From Enterobacter sp. CC120223-11 (GTDB taxonomy: Bacteria > Pseudomonadota > Gammaproteobacteria > Enterobacterales > Enterobacteriaceae): 64,000 nucleotides of DNA. Below are positions 9,017-19,363 of the stretch, piece by piece; the first letter of the stretch is position 1; every line of letters begins with the position of its first letter. Made by a program: the position numbers and the translations under genes. Under the pieces are notes generated by a model, which had not been told where the DNA came from, did no database searches, and was given only the letters and a program-made list of their open reading frames with translations. Location of the stretch: assembly GCF_900215375.1 (NCBI RefSeq), contig NZ_OBEF01000017.1, positions 1 through 64,000 of the forward strand, read 5' to 3'.

Positions 9017-10246
9017 TTACTGCTGCGAACTGCCGACCGTTTTATCTTTCAGGAAGTAGACAATCAGCCCCAGCCACAGAATCCCGTTGGCAAGGTTAAA
9101 CCCGCTGAACAGGCCGTTTCCACCGAACTGGTACGCGTGTTTGCTCACCTCAATACCCACGGTGAAAATCAGCATCTGCAACATGCCCATCGCCGCCGAC
9201 ACCGTGCCTTTACTCATGTCGCTGGCAAACAGCGTCAGACGAACCAGGCCCGCGTTAGCAATCCCAATCCCGAAGGCATAAACGCTCAGACCTGCAGTCA
9301 TCCACAAGTAGGCGTGGGTGGAGACAACGGTTGCCGCCGCGGCGATAACCAGCCCCGCCATAATCGGCCAGCCGCCGGCAATAATCAGCCAGCGCACGGA
9401 TTTGCGTGAAGTCAGCTTCGCCAGCACGAGGTTGCCGACAATCAGCGCGCCAAAAATCGGTACCTGCAGCATGCCATATTCATAGGTGCTGGCCTGTTCG
9501 CCGCTGATGATGATCACCGGCGATTGTGCAATCCACGCCAGCAGCGGCAGGCTGACAAACCCGGTCGCCAGCGCACCCGCCACAAAGCGCAGGTTTTTCA
9601 GTACCAGGCCATAGTCTTTACCGAGCTCTTTGATTGAGAGCTTTTCGCCCAGTCGCGTCGCGGTTTCCGGCATCGCTCTTTGCAGACCAAAGAAGGAGAT
9701 CAGCGCCAGCCCCGCAAACAGCACGAACATCGTTTCCCAGGGCGCGAGATGCACCCAGGCGGCACCCACCAGCGGCCCGAGCAGGGGGGCAATCAGCGCC
9801 ACGTTCGCCATCAGCGCGGTGATTTTGATACACACCGCCTCCTCAAACGACTCCTGAATCGCCGCATAGCCCACCGCGCCAATAAAGCACAGGCTGATGC
9901 CCTGCAGGAAGCGCAGGAAGGTGAACTGTTCGATGTTCTGCGCCAGCAGCGTTGCCAGACAGGTAATGATGAACCACACCACGCCGGTGAGCATCACCGG
10001 ACGACGGCCAATACGGTCCGACAGCGGCCCGAGCAGCCACTGCAGGAACATGCCTCCTGCCAGATAGGCGGTCATCGAGGTCGGCACCCACTCCATCCCG
10101 GCGTTAAACTGCTCAACCACTGTTAACATGCCTGGCTGGATCATGTCATTGCCGATATAGGTTGAGAATTCGTAAAGCACCAGACAGAGCGGGAAAAGTA
10201 ACGCCTGACGACCGAGGCGTTTACCTGAAAGTGAAGGGTTTTGCAT
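9017..10246 (-). CDS. mdfA: Multidrug efflux MFS transporter MdfA
   Basis: 409 residues, 12 membrane segments, H+ antiporter of the DHA1 family that exports chloramphenicol, lipophilic cations and Na+/K+ in E. coli. The key acidic residues Glu26 and Asp34 are present in [10 protein letters not shown], and FLRFLQG contains the conserved Arg of motif B. Motif A is seen as [13 protein letters not shown]. Length and start agree with E. coli MdfA (410 residues). It is separated from ybjG by a 276-bp divergent promoter region. Confidence 0.95.
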   Translation of the reverse strand: MQNPSLSGKRLGRQALLFPLCLVLYEFSTYIGNDMIQPGMLTVVEQFNAGMEWVPTSMTAYLAGGMFLQWLLGPLSDRIGRRPVMLTGVVWFIITCLATLLAQNIEQFTFLRFLQGISLCFIGAVGYAAIQESFEEAVCIKITALMANVALIAPLLGPLVGAAWVHLAPWETMFVLFAGLALISFFGLQRAMPETATRLGEKLSIKELGKDYGLVLKNLRFVAGALATGFVSLPLLAWIAQSPVIIISGEQASTYEYGMLQVPIFGALIVGNLVLAKLTSRKSVRWLIIAGGWPIMAGLVIAAAATVVSTHAYLWMTAGLSVYAFGIGIANAGLVRLTLFASDMSKGTVSAAMGMLQMLIFTVGIEVSKHAYQFGGNGLFSGFNLANGILWLGLIVYFLKDKTVGSSQQ

Positions 10247-10349
10247 GCAATCTCTTAACGGTAAAAAATCGCGTGAAGTGTAATGAATGATAGCGGATGG
10301 CGGTAGCGAAAAGTGCGTGAAACACCCTGTTACAGCACAATTTTACTCG

Positions 10350-10382
10350 TTTAAGGTTCGCTTAAGTTGCGGACCCTATACT
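10350..10382 (+). promoter_or_regulatory. PmrA box and -10 element of ybjG
   Basis: TTTAAG-GTTCG-CTTAAG (10350-10366) fits the PmrA half-site pair with 5-bp spacing, and TATACT (10377-10382) is a good -10 placed 10 bp downstream, as at PmrA-activated promoters. E. coli ybjG is known to respond to PmrA/PhoP. The transcript would have a leader of about 135 nt. Confidence 0.8.
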
Positions 10383-10522
10383 TGCCAGCCTTGTAAGCAG
10401 AAAGATAAACGCTGGCTGAACACAAATCGCAACCCCCGGACAATTAAGATAATCCCTCTTTACCGTACCGGCTGTGATTTTTAAGGTGAGCATGGTCATC
10501 AAACTGTAAGAGTCCGCACGCT

Positions 10523-11131
10523 ATGCTGGAAAATTTGAACACTTCGCTGTTTTACTGGATTAACGCCACGCCTGCGTCGCCGCAGTGGATGATTTCACTC
10601 GCGATTTTCATCGCCAAAGATCTGATAAGCCTCGTTCCCCTGTTGGCGGTCGTACTCTGGCTGTGGGGGCCACGCACGCAGGTCTGCGCCCAGCGCCAGC
10701 TGGTGATTAAGGTGGCGATGGCCATTGGCGTCAGCCTGCTGCTCTCCTGGACTATTGGGCACATTTATCCGCATGACAGGCCCTTTGTCGACGGTATCGG
10801 CTATAATTTCCTGCATCACTCCGCCGATGACTCCTTCCCAAGCGATCACGGCACGGTGATTTTCACGTTTGCCCTCGCCTTCCTGTTCTGGCATCGCCTG
10901 TGGTCCGGCGTTTTCCTGCTGGCTATCGGCTGCGCCATTGCCTGGTCCCGCGTGTATCTTGGCGTCCACTGGCCGCTGGATATGGTCGGCGGCTTCCTCG
11001 CAGGTCTCAGCGGCTGTCTCGCTGCCCAGATCATGTGGCGGATGTTTGGCCAGGCCATCTACCGTCATTTGCAGGCCGCGTATCGTTTTTGCTTTGCTCT
11101 GCCTATCCGTAAGGGCTGGATACGTGACTAA
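10523..11131 (+). CDS. ybjG: Undecaprenyl-diphosphatase YbjG (PAP2 family)
   Basis: 202-residue membrane phosphatase of the PAP2/BcrC type that recycles undecaprenyl pyrophosphate for peptidoglycan and O-antigen synthesis and can give bacitracin tolerance. The three PAP2 motifs are visible: K-x6-RP as HDRPFVD, PSDH in SFPSDHG, and SRVYLGVHWPLD with the catalytic His. It has several membrane segments. It lies downstream of a PmrA box, consistent with envelope-stress regulation. The ribosome binding site is weak (AAGAGT). Confidence 0.93.
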   Translation: MLENLNTSLFYWINATPASPQWMISLAIFIAKDLISLVPLLAVVLWLWGPRTQVCAQRQLVIKVAMAIGVSLLLSWTIGHIYPHDRPFVDGIGYNFLHHSADDSFPSDHGTVIFTFALAFLFWHRLWSGVFLLAIGCAIAWSRVYLGVHWPLDMVGGFLAGLSGCLAAQIMWRMFGQAIYRHLQAAYRFCFALPIRKGWIRD

Positions 11132-11205
11132 GCCCGGCGGCACAGGTAAAATCGCCGCCGGACTCTCCGCCTGATGCGGAGGGCATGAAGGTTTACAGGG
11201 GTTCT

Positions 11206-11970
11206 ATGGAAACACGGCGCGATGAGCGAATCAGTCAGCTTATTCAGGCTCTTAAACGCAGCGATAAGCTCCACCTAAAGGAAGCCGCCGCGCTGCTCGG
11301 CGTTTCTGAGATGACCGTTCGCCGTGACCTCAACTGCCACAGCGGGCCTGTCGTCCTCCTCGGCGGCTACGTCGTGCTGGAACCCCGCAGCGCCAGCCAC
11401 TATTTACTGAGCGATCAGAAAACCCGCCTGGTGGATGAAAAGCGCCAGGCCGCCCGACAGGCGGTGAAGCTGCTCAAAGCCCATCAGATGGCGTTTTTCG
11501 ACTGCGGCACCACCACGCCGTGGATTATTGACGCCATCGACGACGACCTGCCGTTTACCGGCGTTTGTTACTCCCTGAACATCTTCCTGGCTTTGCAGGA
11601 AAAACCGCTGTGCCGCGCCATCCTCTGCGGCGGTGAGTTTCACGCCAGCAACGCCATTTTCAAGCCGCTCAGCCCGCAAGACACCCTGAGCCATCTCTGT
11701 CCCGATGTCGCCTTTTATTCCGCCGCAGGCGTTCACGCCACACTCGGCGTAACCTGCTTTAATCTTGATGAGCTGCCGGTAAAACACTGGGCGTTAGCCA
11801 GCGCACAAAAGCACGTGTTGGTGGTTGATCACAGTAAATTTGGCAAGGTAAGACCGGCGAGGATGGGCGAATTAGCTCGCTTTGACGTTATCGCCAGCGA
11901 CCGCCGCCCGGATGACGAGCTGACGGCGCTGGCAAAGCAGCGCGGCATCACGCTGCTGTTTGATAAGTAA
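11206..11970 (+). CDS. deoR: Deoxyribose operon repressor DeoR
   Basis: 254 residues. The N-terminal DeoR helix-turn-helix (residues 5-50, METRRDERISQL then LLGVSEMTVRRDLN) is followed by a sugar-phosphate sensing domain with the FDCGTTTPWIIDAI loop. It represses nucleoside catabolism (deoCABD) and is released by deoxyribose-5-phosphate. ATG 11206 matches E. coli DeoR and follows AGGGG; upstream codons in the same frame are not conserved. A hairpin (TCCGC, GCGGA) lies just upstream at about 11167-11181. Confidence 0.94.
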   Translation: METRRDERISQLIQALKRSDKLHLKEAAALLGVSEMTVRRDLNCHSGPVVLLGGYVVLEPRSASHYLLSDQKTRLVDEKRQAARQAVKLLKAHQMAFFDCGTTTPWIIDAIDDDLPFTGVCYSLNIFLALQEKPLCRAILCGGEFHASNAIFKPLSPQDTLSHLCPDVAFYSAAGVHATLGVTCFNLDELPVKHWALASAQKHVLVVDHSKFGKVRPARMGELARFDVIASDRRPDDELTALAKQRGITLLFDK

Positions 11971-11977
11971 TTGCATT

Positions 11978-12030
11978 CACAGGCCGTGTAGCCTGTAGGC
12001 CGGGTAAGGCGGAGCCGCCGCCCGGTAATG
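11978..12030. repeat. REP element
   Basis: GTAGGCCGGGTAAGGCGGAG followed by CCGCCGCCCGGTAA is a standard REP palindrome between the convergent genes deoR and dacC. Confidence 0.8.
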
Positions 12031-12033
12031 TGG

Positions 12034-13242
12034 TTAAGAGAACCAGCCCCCGAACCACTCGTGGAATTTCATCATCACGAAGTCCACTATCCGGTTAAAG
12101 AACCCGCCCTCATTGACCGCTTCCATCACGATAAGCGGCCGCTGCTCGATGGTTTTATCATTGAGCTTAAAGTCGATGGTGCCAACAATCTGCCCTTTCG
12201 CCAGCGGCGCAGTCAGCTGCGGCTGATTCAGGGTGTAGCTCGCTTTCAGGTTTTTCAGCTGACCACGCGGCAGCGTGATAGAACCCGCTTCCCCCGCGCC
12301 AAGCTTGGCCTGGCTATTGTCGCCGTACCACACTCGCTGCTCAATGAAGGTGGCGTCAGGCTTGATTGGCGTGACGGTTTCGTAGAAGCGGAAACCCCAG
12401 GTCAGCAGTTTTTCAGACTCATTAAAGCGTATGCGGTCGGTTTTGGTGCCAAGCACTACCGCAATCAGGCGCATATCGCCCTGCTTAGCGGAGGATACCA
12501 GGTTGTAGCCCGCACCCGCAGTGGTCCCCGTTTTTACGCCGTCCGCCCCGAGGCTGGTATTCCACAGCAGACGGTTGCGGTTCGGCTGCTTAATGTTATT
12601 GAAGGTGAACTCTTTTTCCTGATGAATGGCGTATTCGTCCGGCACGTCGTGGATCATGGCTTTGGTCAGCAATGCCATGTCGCGGGCGGTACTGAACTGA
12701 CCCGGTGCGTCCAGGCCGTGCACGGTTTTGAACACGGTGTTGGTCAGGCCGAGCTTCTGCGAATAGCTGTTCATCAGGCTGATGAAGGAGTCCTGGCTAC
12801 CGGCGACAAAGTCCGCCAGTGCAATACAGGCGTCGTTCCCTGACTGGATAATCACCCCTTTGTTGAGGTTCTCCACGGAAACCTGATCGCCAGGCTTCAG
12901 GAACATCACCGACGAGCCGCGCAGCGCGGGGTTGCCCGTCGCCCATGCATCTTTGCCGATGGTCACCATGTCGGTCAGTTTGATTTTATTGGCTTTAATT
13001 GCTTGCCCGACCACGTAGCTGGTCATGATTTTGGTCAGGCTCGCCGGATCGAGTTTATCGTCGGCATTGCCTTCGCTCAGCACTTTGCCGCTGTTGTAAT
13101 CCATCAGGATCCAGGCTTTGGCATCGACCGGCGGAGCTTCCGGTTGTTGAACAGCATCGGCAGCCTGTAAGGCAGGTGCCACGAGGAGTAAAAGCAGAGA
13201 GCCTGCCGCCAGGCCGCGGGGAGAAACAACTGTACGCGTCAT
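12034..13242 (-). CDS. dacC: D-Ala-D-Ala carboxypeptidase PBP6 (DacC)
   Basis: 402-residue penicillin-binding protein that trims peptidoglycan pentapeptides in the periplasm. It has a signal peptide (cleavage probably after residue 27, LQA), the active-site SLTK with Ser68, SGNDA, and KTGTTAGAG. The C-terminal amphipathic helix ([15 protein letters not shown]) anchors it to the inner membrane. The start at 13242 follows GGGTGG and matches the family; an upstream in-frame ATG is not supported. In E. coli dacC is stationary-phase induced. Confidence 0.95.
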   Translation of the reverse strand: MTRTVVSPRGLAAGSLLLLLVAPALQAADAVQQPEAPPVDAKAWILMDYNSGKVLSEGNADDKLDPASLTKIMTSYVVGQAIKANKIKLTDMVTIGKDAWATGNPALRGSSVMFLKPGDQVSVENLNKGVIIQSGNDACIALADFVAGSQDSFISLMNSYSQKLGLTNTVFKTVHGLDAPGQFSTARDMALLTKAMIHDVPDEYAIHQEKEFTFNNIKQPNRNRLLWNTSLGADGVKTGTTAGAGYNLVSSAKQGDMRLIAVVLGTKTDRIRFNESEKLLTWGFRFYETVTPIKPDATFIEQRVWYGDNSQAKLGAGEAGSITLPRGQLKNLKASYTLNQPQLTAPLAKGQIVGTIDFKLNDKTIEQRPLIVMEAVNEGGFFNRIVDFVMMKFHEWFGGWFS

Positions 13243-13483
13243 AAAAGCCACCCAAGTATCCATTCCAAAACACACGTTACGTCACCGACGCCGTGTAACA
13301 ACAGGCGGTGAGTAATAACGTAGAAATGATCTTAAAGAAACAATGCGTTGGTAAAGTTTTTAAAGTTTACGCAAGAACGGCGCGTTGTGCTGAAAACCGG
13401 ACAATTTTTTTGATCGTGGTTGTATGAAGGTTGAATTTATTCGACCATGAGCCTTCACTTATGCGCTGAAAAACGGGGTAACG

Positions 13484-14110
13484 ATGATTACGCTTTGGGG
13501 CAGAAACAACTCTACCAATGTTAAAAAGGTTCGCTGGACGCTGGAAGAACTCGGTCTTTCCTACAATCAGATCCTGGCCGGGCTGGAGTTTGGCCTGAAT
13601 CACGACGCTGACTATCTCGCCAAAAACCCCAACGGGCTGGTGCCGCTACTGCATGACGACGAGACGGATATCACCCTGTGGGAATCCAATACCATCGTGC
13701 GCTATCTCGCCGCGCAGTACGGCGAAGGTAGCCTGTGGCAAAGCAACCCGGCGAAGCGCGCGCAGGGTGAAAAGTGGATGGACTGGGCCAACGGCACGCT
13801 CTCTCCGGCGCATCGGGTGATTCTGATGGGGCTGGTGCGCACGCCAGAGGAAAAACGCGACCACGCCGCCATTGAGGCCGCTATCGCGCAGTGCGAAAAG
13901 CTGTTCACCATCCTGGATGATGCGCTGGCGAACTCCACCTGGCTTTCGGGCGACGAGTTTGGTACCGGCGACATTGCCGTCGCCCCGTTCGTTTACAACC
14001 TGCTGGAAACGGTGAAAACCTGGCAGCCCCATCCGAACTTACAGCGCTGGTATCAGCAGCTCGCCCGCCGCCCGGCGTATCAGAACATAGTGATGATCCC
14101 GGTAACCTGA
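13484..14110 (+). CDS. gstB: Glutathione S-transferase GstB (YliJ)
   Basis: 208 residues. The N-terminal thioredoxin-like domain has [13 protein letters not shown] with the glutathione-activating Ser/Asn region and [11 protein letters not shown], which binds the gamma-glutamyl part. An all-helical C-terminal domain contains the [14 protein letters not shown]-capping motif. It is close to E. coli GstB, which conjugates bromoacetate. It ends 2 bp before the convergent yliI stop. Confidence 0.93.
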   Translation: MITLWGRNNSTNVKKVRWTLEELGLSYNQILAGLEFGLNHDADYLAKNPNGLVPLLHDDETDITLWESNTIVRYLAAQYGEGSLWQSNPAKRAQGEKWMDWANGTLSPAHRVILMGLVRTPEEKRDHAAIEAAIAQCEKLFTILDDALANSTWLSGDEFGTGDIAVAPFVYNLLETVKTWQPHPNLQRWYQQLARRPAYQNIVMIPVT

Positions 14111-14112
14111 TC

Positions 14113-15225
14113 TCAGGCAGCCGGACTCACCTTCAGCAGTTCCCCATCGGACTCGTCGGTCAGCACGTACAGATAACCGTCGGGTCCGATTCGCACATCG
14201 CGAATGCGCTGTTTTCTGTCGCCCAGAATGCGCTCCGACTCCGTCACCTTATTACCGTCGACGTTCAGCACGATCACTTCCTGATCCTTTAACGCTCCGA
14301 TAAACAGCTTGTGCTGCCACTGCGGGAACTTATCGGCGTTATAGAACGCCATACCGCTCACCGCCGGAGAGTGCTTCCAGAAGAAAAGCGGCGGTTCAGT
14401 GCCCGCCACTTTTTCACCTTTGGCCTCCGGGATCGGCAAACCGCTGTAGTTGATGCCGTGGGTTGCCAGCGGCCAGCCGTAATTTTTTCCGCGCTGCGGA
14501 ATGTTAATTTCATCCCCCCCGCGTGGCCCGTGCTCGTTCAGCCACAGCGTATGGCTCCAGGGATTCATCGCCATGCCCTGTGGATTACGGATGCCGTATG
14601 ACCAGATTTCCGCCCGCGCGCCGGGCTGGTTCACAAACGGGTTATCCGATGGCACTTTGCCCTCTTCGGTCAGGCGCACCACTTTGCCCTGCAGTTTATC
14701 GAGATCCTGCGCCGTAGAGCGCTGGTTGTTTTCACCAAGGGCAATGTAGAGATAGCCCTTGCCGTCGAACACCAAACGGCCGCCAAAGTGGTTGCCGGTA
14801 GAAAGTTTCGGCATCTGTCGGAACACAACCTGGAAAGCTTCAAGCCGCGTTAAGTCATCGCTCAGCCGACCATAGCCCACCGCCGTGCCCGCTTTACCGT
14901 CATCGCCCACTTCGGCATAGCTCAGCCAGACCCTTCTGGACTGCGCGAAATCGGGCGCCAGCACGACATCCAGCAAACCACCCTGCCCGTTCGCCCACAC
15001 CCGCGGAATCCCCACCAGCGGGTCTGAAAGCCCTTTCCCCTCCTGCCAGAGTCGCAGCTGCCCACCGCGCAGGGTAATCAGCAGACCTTTGTTATCCGGC
15101 AAAAAGGCCATCGACCAGGGGTGATCCAGCTTGCGCTGCAGCACCTCCACACGGACGTCCGCAGCATACAGAGCCGGAGAGATCAGCAGGCTGGCGAGCA
15201 GAACGTTCAACGCAAAACGGGACAT
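14113..15225 (-). CDS. yliI: PQQ-dependent aldose sugar dehydrogenase YliI
   Basis: 370 residues, a six-bladed beta-propeller glucose/sorbosone dehydrogenase. A signal peptide (ending near ALYA) sends it to the periplasm. Conserved segments include DHPWSMAFLPD, GENNQRSTAQDLDKLQGK, YGIRNPQGMA and NEHGPRGGDEIN, which carry PQQ- and Ca-binding residues. E. coli YliI (Asd) oxidises aldoses when PQQ is supplied. It is convergent with gstB, and its upstream region is shared with the small gene at 15429. Confidence 0.93.
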   Translation of the reverse strand: MSRFALNVLLASLLISPALYAADVRVEVLQRKLDHPWSMAFLPDNKGLLITLRGGQLRLWQEGKGLSDPLVGIPRVWANGQGGLLDVVLAPDFAQSRRVWLSYAEVGDDGKAGTAVGYGRLSDDLTRLEAFQVVFRQMPKLSTGNHFGGRLVFDGKGYLYIALGENNQRSTAQDLDKLQGKVVRLTEEGKVPSDNPFVNQPGARAEIWSYGIRNPQGMAMNPWSHTLWLNEHGPRGGDEINIPQRGKNYGWPLATHGINYSGLPIPEAKGEKVAGTEPPLFFWKHSPAVSGMAFYNADKFPQWQHKLFIGALKDQEVIVLNVDGNKVTESERILGDRKQRIRDVRIGPDGYLYVLTDESDGELLKVSPAA

Positions 15226-15428
15226 GGCGGGCTCCTTATACGGTCACTGCGTTTAAGGTTAGCCAGCCTGCCGGGCCCGTCCTCAACTTTTACAAAAGCT
15301 TAACTATCACCCGCCAAATGTCGGCACAAAAATGCAACACCTGTTGAGGTTTTGTTTGGAAAACTGAATAGTCACGGAACGAAACCATTGCTATAGTGCG
15401 CCGGTCTTCACAACCAGCCGGTGCAATA

Positions 15429-15659
15429 ATGTTCAAAAAAGGGTTATCTGTCTTTTTGCTGCTGTGCTCGCTTTTTTCAGGACAGCTTTTAGCGAACGTC
15501 CACGGACATGAGTTTTATCAGGAACAGAGCGCCGACCACTGGATGCGGCACAATGCAGACAGCGATGAAATTCGGGCAAGAACAAAGGATGCAGCTGATG
15601 AATTACGTGAGGATCACCACACCATCAAGGATCGCAAACCTGAAACGATCCATCTTTAA
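15429..15659 (+). CDS. Small exported protein, function unknown
   Basis: 76 residues with a clear signal peptide (hydrophobic residues 5-22, likely cleavage after LLA). The mature part is about 54 residues, rich in Asp, Glu, His and Arg, probably helical, with no cysteines. I do not recognise the family. It lies where bssR stands in E. coli, between yliI and rimO, and ends just before a stable hairpin shared with ampC. The ribosome binding site is weak (GGTG). Confidence 0.6.
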   Translation: MFKKGLSVFLLLCSLFSGQLLANVHGHEFYQEQSADHWMRHNADSDEIRARTKDAADELREDHHTIKDRKPETIHL

Positions 15660-15662
15660 CGT

Positions 15663-15680
15663 GCCTCCCCGAAGGGAGGC
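15663..15680. terminator. GC-rich hairpin between convergent genes
   Basis: GCCTCCC and GGGAGGC form a perfect 7-bp stem around a CGAA loop (a stable GNRA-like tetraloop context). No long T-run follows on either strand, so it may act mainly as an RNA 3' end barrier for the small exported gene and ampC. Confidence 0.55.
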
Positions 15681-15688
15681 GCATGAAC

Positions 15689-16882
15689 TTACTGTAACGC
15701 GTTCAGAATTTGCCAGGCCGCGGTGACGCGAACCGGGTTCGGGTAGTTCTTGTTCGCCAGCATCACAATGCCCATCTGCTGCTGCGGCACATAGGCAATA
15801 TAGGCGCCAAACCCGTTGGTGCTGCCCGTTTTATGCAGCCAGCTGGCAGGGGTTGCCGGGCGTGCCGGAGTCTGCAACGCAGCCGGGCTTGCCTTCAGCG
15901 CCACATCGTTGCCGCTGGCGGTAATTACCTGCTGCGGGTTGATCGGCCACGGGTACATTTCCCAGCCCAGCCCCTGATACATATCGCCCACTTTGTAGTA
16001 ACCACTTTGCGCAGTACTGATGGCCTTTTTCAGCACGGCATCGTCAGCAGGCAGCTTCTGCGGCGCGATATTTGCCTGCATAAATTTCGCCATATCTTTG
16101 ATGGTGGTTTTCACACCGTAGGCTTCCGCATCCAGCATGCCAGGTGTCACACGCACAGGTTTCCCGTCCCGATAACCCCAGGCGTAGTTCGCCCGTTTCG
16201 TTTCTGGCACGCTGATATACGTGTGCTTCAGCTTGAGCGGAGCAAACACGTTCTTTTGCATGAACTGTTCAAAGCTCAGCCCGCTTTTGCTCACCGCCAG
16301 CGCGCCAAACAGACCGATGCTGGCGTTGGAATAATTGCGCATGGTGCCAGGCGTCCACTGTGGCTGCCAGCCGTTATAGTAGCGCCAGAGTTCGCTCTGA
16401 TTCGTCACCTCATCCGGCACCTGAAGCGGTAAACCGCCCGCGGTGTAGGTGGCCAAATCCAGCATAGTGATTTTCTGCCACTGCGGCGCGGTCAGCGCTT
16501 TGTTGTACTCTGCAGCCGGGTCGCTGAGCTTCATGATGCCGCTTTCCAGCGCATAAGCGCCTGCGGTGCCGGTAAAGGTTTTACTGACCGACCCGAGTTC
16601 AAATACGGTGTTGCCGGTCACCGGACGTTTCGCGTCAACATCCGCGAGGCCGTAGTGGAAATAGTAAGGTTTGCCGCGATAAATCACCGCCACCGCCATG
16701 CCAGGGATCTGCTGCTCTTTGAGCAGCGGCTTAACGGTATCATCGACAATTTGCTGTAATTTTTGCGCAGAAACGGGTTCCGATGCGCTGGCAATGAGCG
16801 GCACAGCGGCCAGTGAAGTGGCAAGGAGCAGCGCCGCAAAACGCGGACGATGAAGTAAAGATGTGCAGGTGTTCGTCTTCAT
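15689..16882 (-). CDS. ampC: Class C beta-lactamase (AmpC)
   Basis: 397-residue precursor of a periplasmic serine beta-lactamase. The signal peptide ends near ASASE (residue 34). Active-site motifs are S98-V-S-K (Ser64 of mature AmpC), Y184-S-N (Tyr150) and HKTGSTNGFG (Lys315 triad). Overall it resembles enterobacterial AmpC, for example LDLATYTAGGLPLQVPDEVT. The start at 16882 follows AGGAGG. No ampR lies beside it, unlike the inducible Enterobacter arrangement; the neighbour upstream is rimO. Expression is therefore probably low and constitutive, or controlled elsewhere. It could alternatively be called AmpC-like, but all motifs are intact. Confidence 0.93.
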   Translation of the reverse strand: MKTNTCTSLLHRPRFAALLLATSLAAVPLIASASEPVSAQKLQQIVDDTVKPLLKEQQIPGMAVAVIYRGKPYYFHYGLADVDAKRPVTGNTVFELGSVSKTFTGTAGAYALESGIMKLSDPAAEYNKALTAPQWQKITMLDLATYTAGGLPLQVPDEVTNQSELWRYYNGWQPQWTPGTMRNYSNASIGLFGALAVSKSGLSFEQFMQKNVFAPLKLKHTYISVPETKRANYAWGYRDGKPVRVTPGMLDAEAYGVKTTIKDMAKFMQANIAPQKLPADDAVLKKAISTAQSGYYKVGDMYQGLGWEMYPWPINPQQVITASGNDVALKASPAALQTPARPATPASWLHKTGSTNGFGAYIAYVPQQQMGIVMLANKNYPNPVRVTAAWQILNALQ

Positions 16883-17030
16883 TTTTCCTCCTGATAAACG
16901 AATCTTAACGATCAACCCGCGCCATTAAGCCGAAAACCCTGGCTCACTGCAAATCTTCAGTACAAATTTCCCGCCGACCTCTGTAGAATCCACGCCCTGA
17001 CCACTCCAAAAATCGAACAATTTTTAAGCT

Positions 17031-18356
17031 ATGAGCAATGTGACACAGCAGCCGAAAATCGGCTTCGTCTCTCTGGGTTGCCCGAAAAACCTGGTGGACT
17101 CTGAACGTATCCTCACCGAACTGCGCACCGAAGGCTACGACGTGGTGCCAAGCTATGACAACGCTGACATGGTTATCGTCAACACCTGCGGTTTTATCGA
17201 CAGCGCGGTGCAGGAGTCTCTGGAAGCCATCGGCGAAGCCCTGAAAGAGAACGGCAAGGTGATTGTCACCGGCTGCCTGGGTGCGAAGGTCGATCAGATC
17301 CGCGAAGTGCACCCAAAGGTGCTGGAAATCACCGGCCCGCACAGCTATGAACAAGTGCTGGAACACGTGCACCACTATGTGCCGAAACCGCAGCACAACC
17401 CGTTCCTGAGCCTGGTGCCGGAACAGGGCGTGAAGCTGACGCCGCGCCACTACGCCTACTTAAAAATTTCCGAAGGCTGCAACCACCGCTGCACCTTCTG
17501 CATTATTCCTTCTATGCGTGGCGATCTCGACAGCCGTCCGATTGGCGATGTGCTCTCTGAAGCAAAACGTCTGAAAGATGCGGGCGTAAAAGAGCTGCTG
17601 GTTATCTCCCAGGACACCTCCGCCTACGGCGTTGACGTCAAACACCGCATGGGCTTCCACAACGGCGAGCCGGTTAAAACCAGCATGGTTGGCCTGTGTG
17701 AGCAGCTGGCGAAGCTCGATATCTGGGTTCGTCTGCACTACGTTTACCCGTATCCGCACGTGGATGACGTTATTCCGCTGATGGCGGAAGGCAAAATCCT
17801 GCCGTACCTCGATATCCCGCTGCAGCACGCCAGCCCACGCATTCTCAAGCTGATGAAGCGCCCTGGCTCCGTTGACCGCCAGCTGGCACGTATTAAGCAG
17901 TGGCGTGAAATCTGTCCGGAGCTGACCCTGCGCTCGACCTTTATCGTCGGCTTCCCGGGTGAAACCGAAGAAGATTTCCAGATGCTTCTCGACTTCCTGA
18001 AAGAAGCGCGTCTGGACCGCGTCGGCTGCTTCAAATACAGCCCGGTTGAAGGTGCCACCGCCAACGAACTCGAAGGCCAGGTGCCGGAAGAAGTGAAGGA
18101 AGAGCGCTGGAACCGCTTCATGCAGCTGCAGCAGCAGATTTCGGCCGAACGTCTGCAAGAGAAGATTGGCCGTGAAATCATGGTCATTATCGACGAAGTG
18201 GATGAAGAAGGCGCCATTGGCCGCAGCATGGCCGACGCCCCGGAAATCGACGGCGCGGTGTATCTCAACGGAGAAACCCGCGTGAAGCCAGGCGACGTGC
18301 TGCGTGTGAAAGTCGAGCACGCCGATGAGTACGACCTGTGGGGTACGCGGGTTTAA
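17031..18356 (+). CDS. rimO: Ribosomal protein S12 methylthiotransferase RimO
   Basis: 441 residues, radical-SAM enzyme that adds a methylthio group to Asp89 of ribosomal protein S12. Three parts are visible: the N-terminal UPF0004 domain ([13 protein letters not shown], plus Cys in NTCGF and TGCLG binding the auxiliary cluster), the radical-SAM core with Cys150, Cys154 and Cys157 (CNHRCTFC), and a C-terminal TRAM domain. Length equals E. coli RimO. It is divergent from ampC; yliE and yliF, which follow in E. coli, are missing before gsiD. Confidence 0.97.
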   Translation: MSNVTQQPKIGFVSLGCPKNLVDSERILTELRTEGYDVVPSYDNADMVIVNTCGFIDSAVQESLEAIGEALKENGKVIVTGCLGAKVDQIREVHPKVLEITGPHSYEQVLEHVHHYVPKPQHNPFLSLVPEQGVKLTPRHYAYLKISEGCNHRCTFCIIPSMRGDLDSRPIGDVLSEAKRLKDAGVKELLVISQDTSAYGVDVKHRMGFHNGEPVKTSMVGLCEQLAKLDIWVRLHYVYPYPHVDDVIPLMAEGKILPYLDIPLQHASPRILKLMKRPGSVDRQLARIKQWREICPELTLRSTFIVGFPGETEEDFQMLLDFLKEARLDRVGCFKYSPVEGATANELEGQVPEEVKEERWNRFMQLQQQISAERLQEKIGREIMVIIDEVDEEGAIGRSMADAPEIDGAVYLNGETRVKPGDVLRVKVEHADEYDLWGTRV

Positions 18357-18363
18357 GCTTCCC

Positions 18364-18443
18364 TTTGTAGGCCCGGTAAGGCGTTAGCCGTCACCGGGCG
18401 CTATCGATATTGCCGGATGGCGCTTCGCTTATCCGGCCTACAA
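18364..18443. repeat. REP/BIME element
   Basis: GTAGGCCCGGTAAGGCG, then CGTCACCGGGCGCTA, is followed by an inverted REP unit (GCCGGATGGCGCTTCGCT, then TATCCGGCCTAC). It lies between the convergent genes rimO and gsiD. Confidence 0.88.
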
Positions 18444-18451
18444 AATCTCTC

Positions 18452-19363
18452 CTACCCCTTTATCTTCGGATCCAGCGCATCGCGCAGGCCGTCGCCCAGC
18501 AGGTTAAACGCCAGCACCGTCAGAAAAATTGCCAGCGCCGGGAACAACGCGACGTGCGGCGACATCACCATATCCGCCCGCGCTTCGTTAAGCATCGCGC
18601 CCCACTCCGGCGTCGGCGGCTGTGCGCCGAGCCCGAGGAACGACAGGCTGGCGGCGGAGATAATCGACACGCCAATACGCATGGTGAAATAGACCACGAT
18701 CGACGACACCGTGCCCGGTAGAATATGGCGGAACAAGATGGTGGCATCGCTGGCACCAATGCTGCGTGCAGATTCGATAAACGTCTGCTGCTTCAGGACC
18801 AGCGTGTTGCCGCGCACCAGGCGGGCGAAGGCGGGAACGGAGAAAATCGCCACCGCGATAATCACGTTGGCCATGCCGCTGCCCATCACCGCCACCACGG
18901 CAATCGCCAGCAGAATGCCTGGGAAGGCGAAAAGCACATCGCAGATGCGCATAATGACCCTGTCCCACCAGCCTTCGTAATAGCCCGCCAGCAGGCCAAG
19001 CACCGTACCAATCGCAGCACCAATCAGGACGGCAAAGACGCCCGCCGCCAGCGAAATCTGCGCACCGACCAACACGCGACTGAAAATGTCGCGCCCGAGC
19101 GAATCGACGCCAAACCAGTGCAGCATCGACGGGCCTTCGTTCAGCCTGTCGTAGTCGAAATAGTTTTCCGCATCGAATGGCGCTATCCACGGCGCGACTA
19201 TCGCCACCACAATCAGGAACAACACAAACACACCCGCAGCCATCGCTACCGGCTGTTTACGGAACTTACGCCAGAACTCATGCCACGGCGTGCGCACCTT
19301 GCCGGGCGCTATGCCGGGGAGTGCGTTCATCAACGCCTGACGTCGCCAGTTTACCAATCGCAT
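18452..19363 (-). CDS. gsiD: Glutathione ABC transporter permease GsiD
   Basis: 303 residues, inner-membrane permease of the DppC type. The N-terminal region has a cytoplasmic tail and the first membrane segment, followed by [20 protein letters not shown] and the EAA loop ([19 protein letters not shown]). It pairs with GsiC to form the glutathione channel. It is the last gene of the iaaA-gsiA-gsiB-gsiC-gsiD operon, and its start adjoins the gsiC stop directly. Confidence 0.95.
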   Translation of the reverse strand: MRLVNWRRQALMNALPGIAPGKVRTPWHEFWRKFRKQPVAMAAGVFVLFLIVVAIVAPWIAPFDAENYFDYDRLNEGPSMLHWFGVDSLGRDIFSRVLVGAQISLAAGVFAVLIGAAIGTVLGLLAGYYEGWWDRVIMRICDVLFAFPGILLAIAVVAVMGSGMANVIIAVAIFSVPAFARLVRGNTLVLKQQTFIESARSIGASDATILFRHILPGTVSSIVVYFTMRIGVSIISAASLSFLGLGAQPPTPEWGAMLNEARADMVMSPHVALFPALAIFLTVLAFNLLGDGLRDALDPKIKG

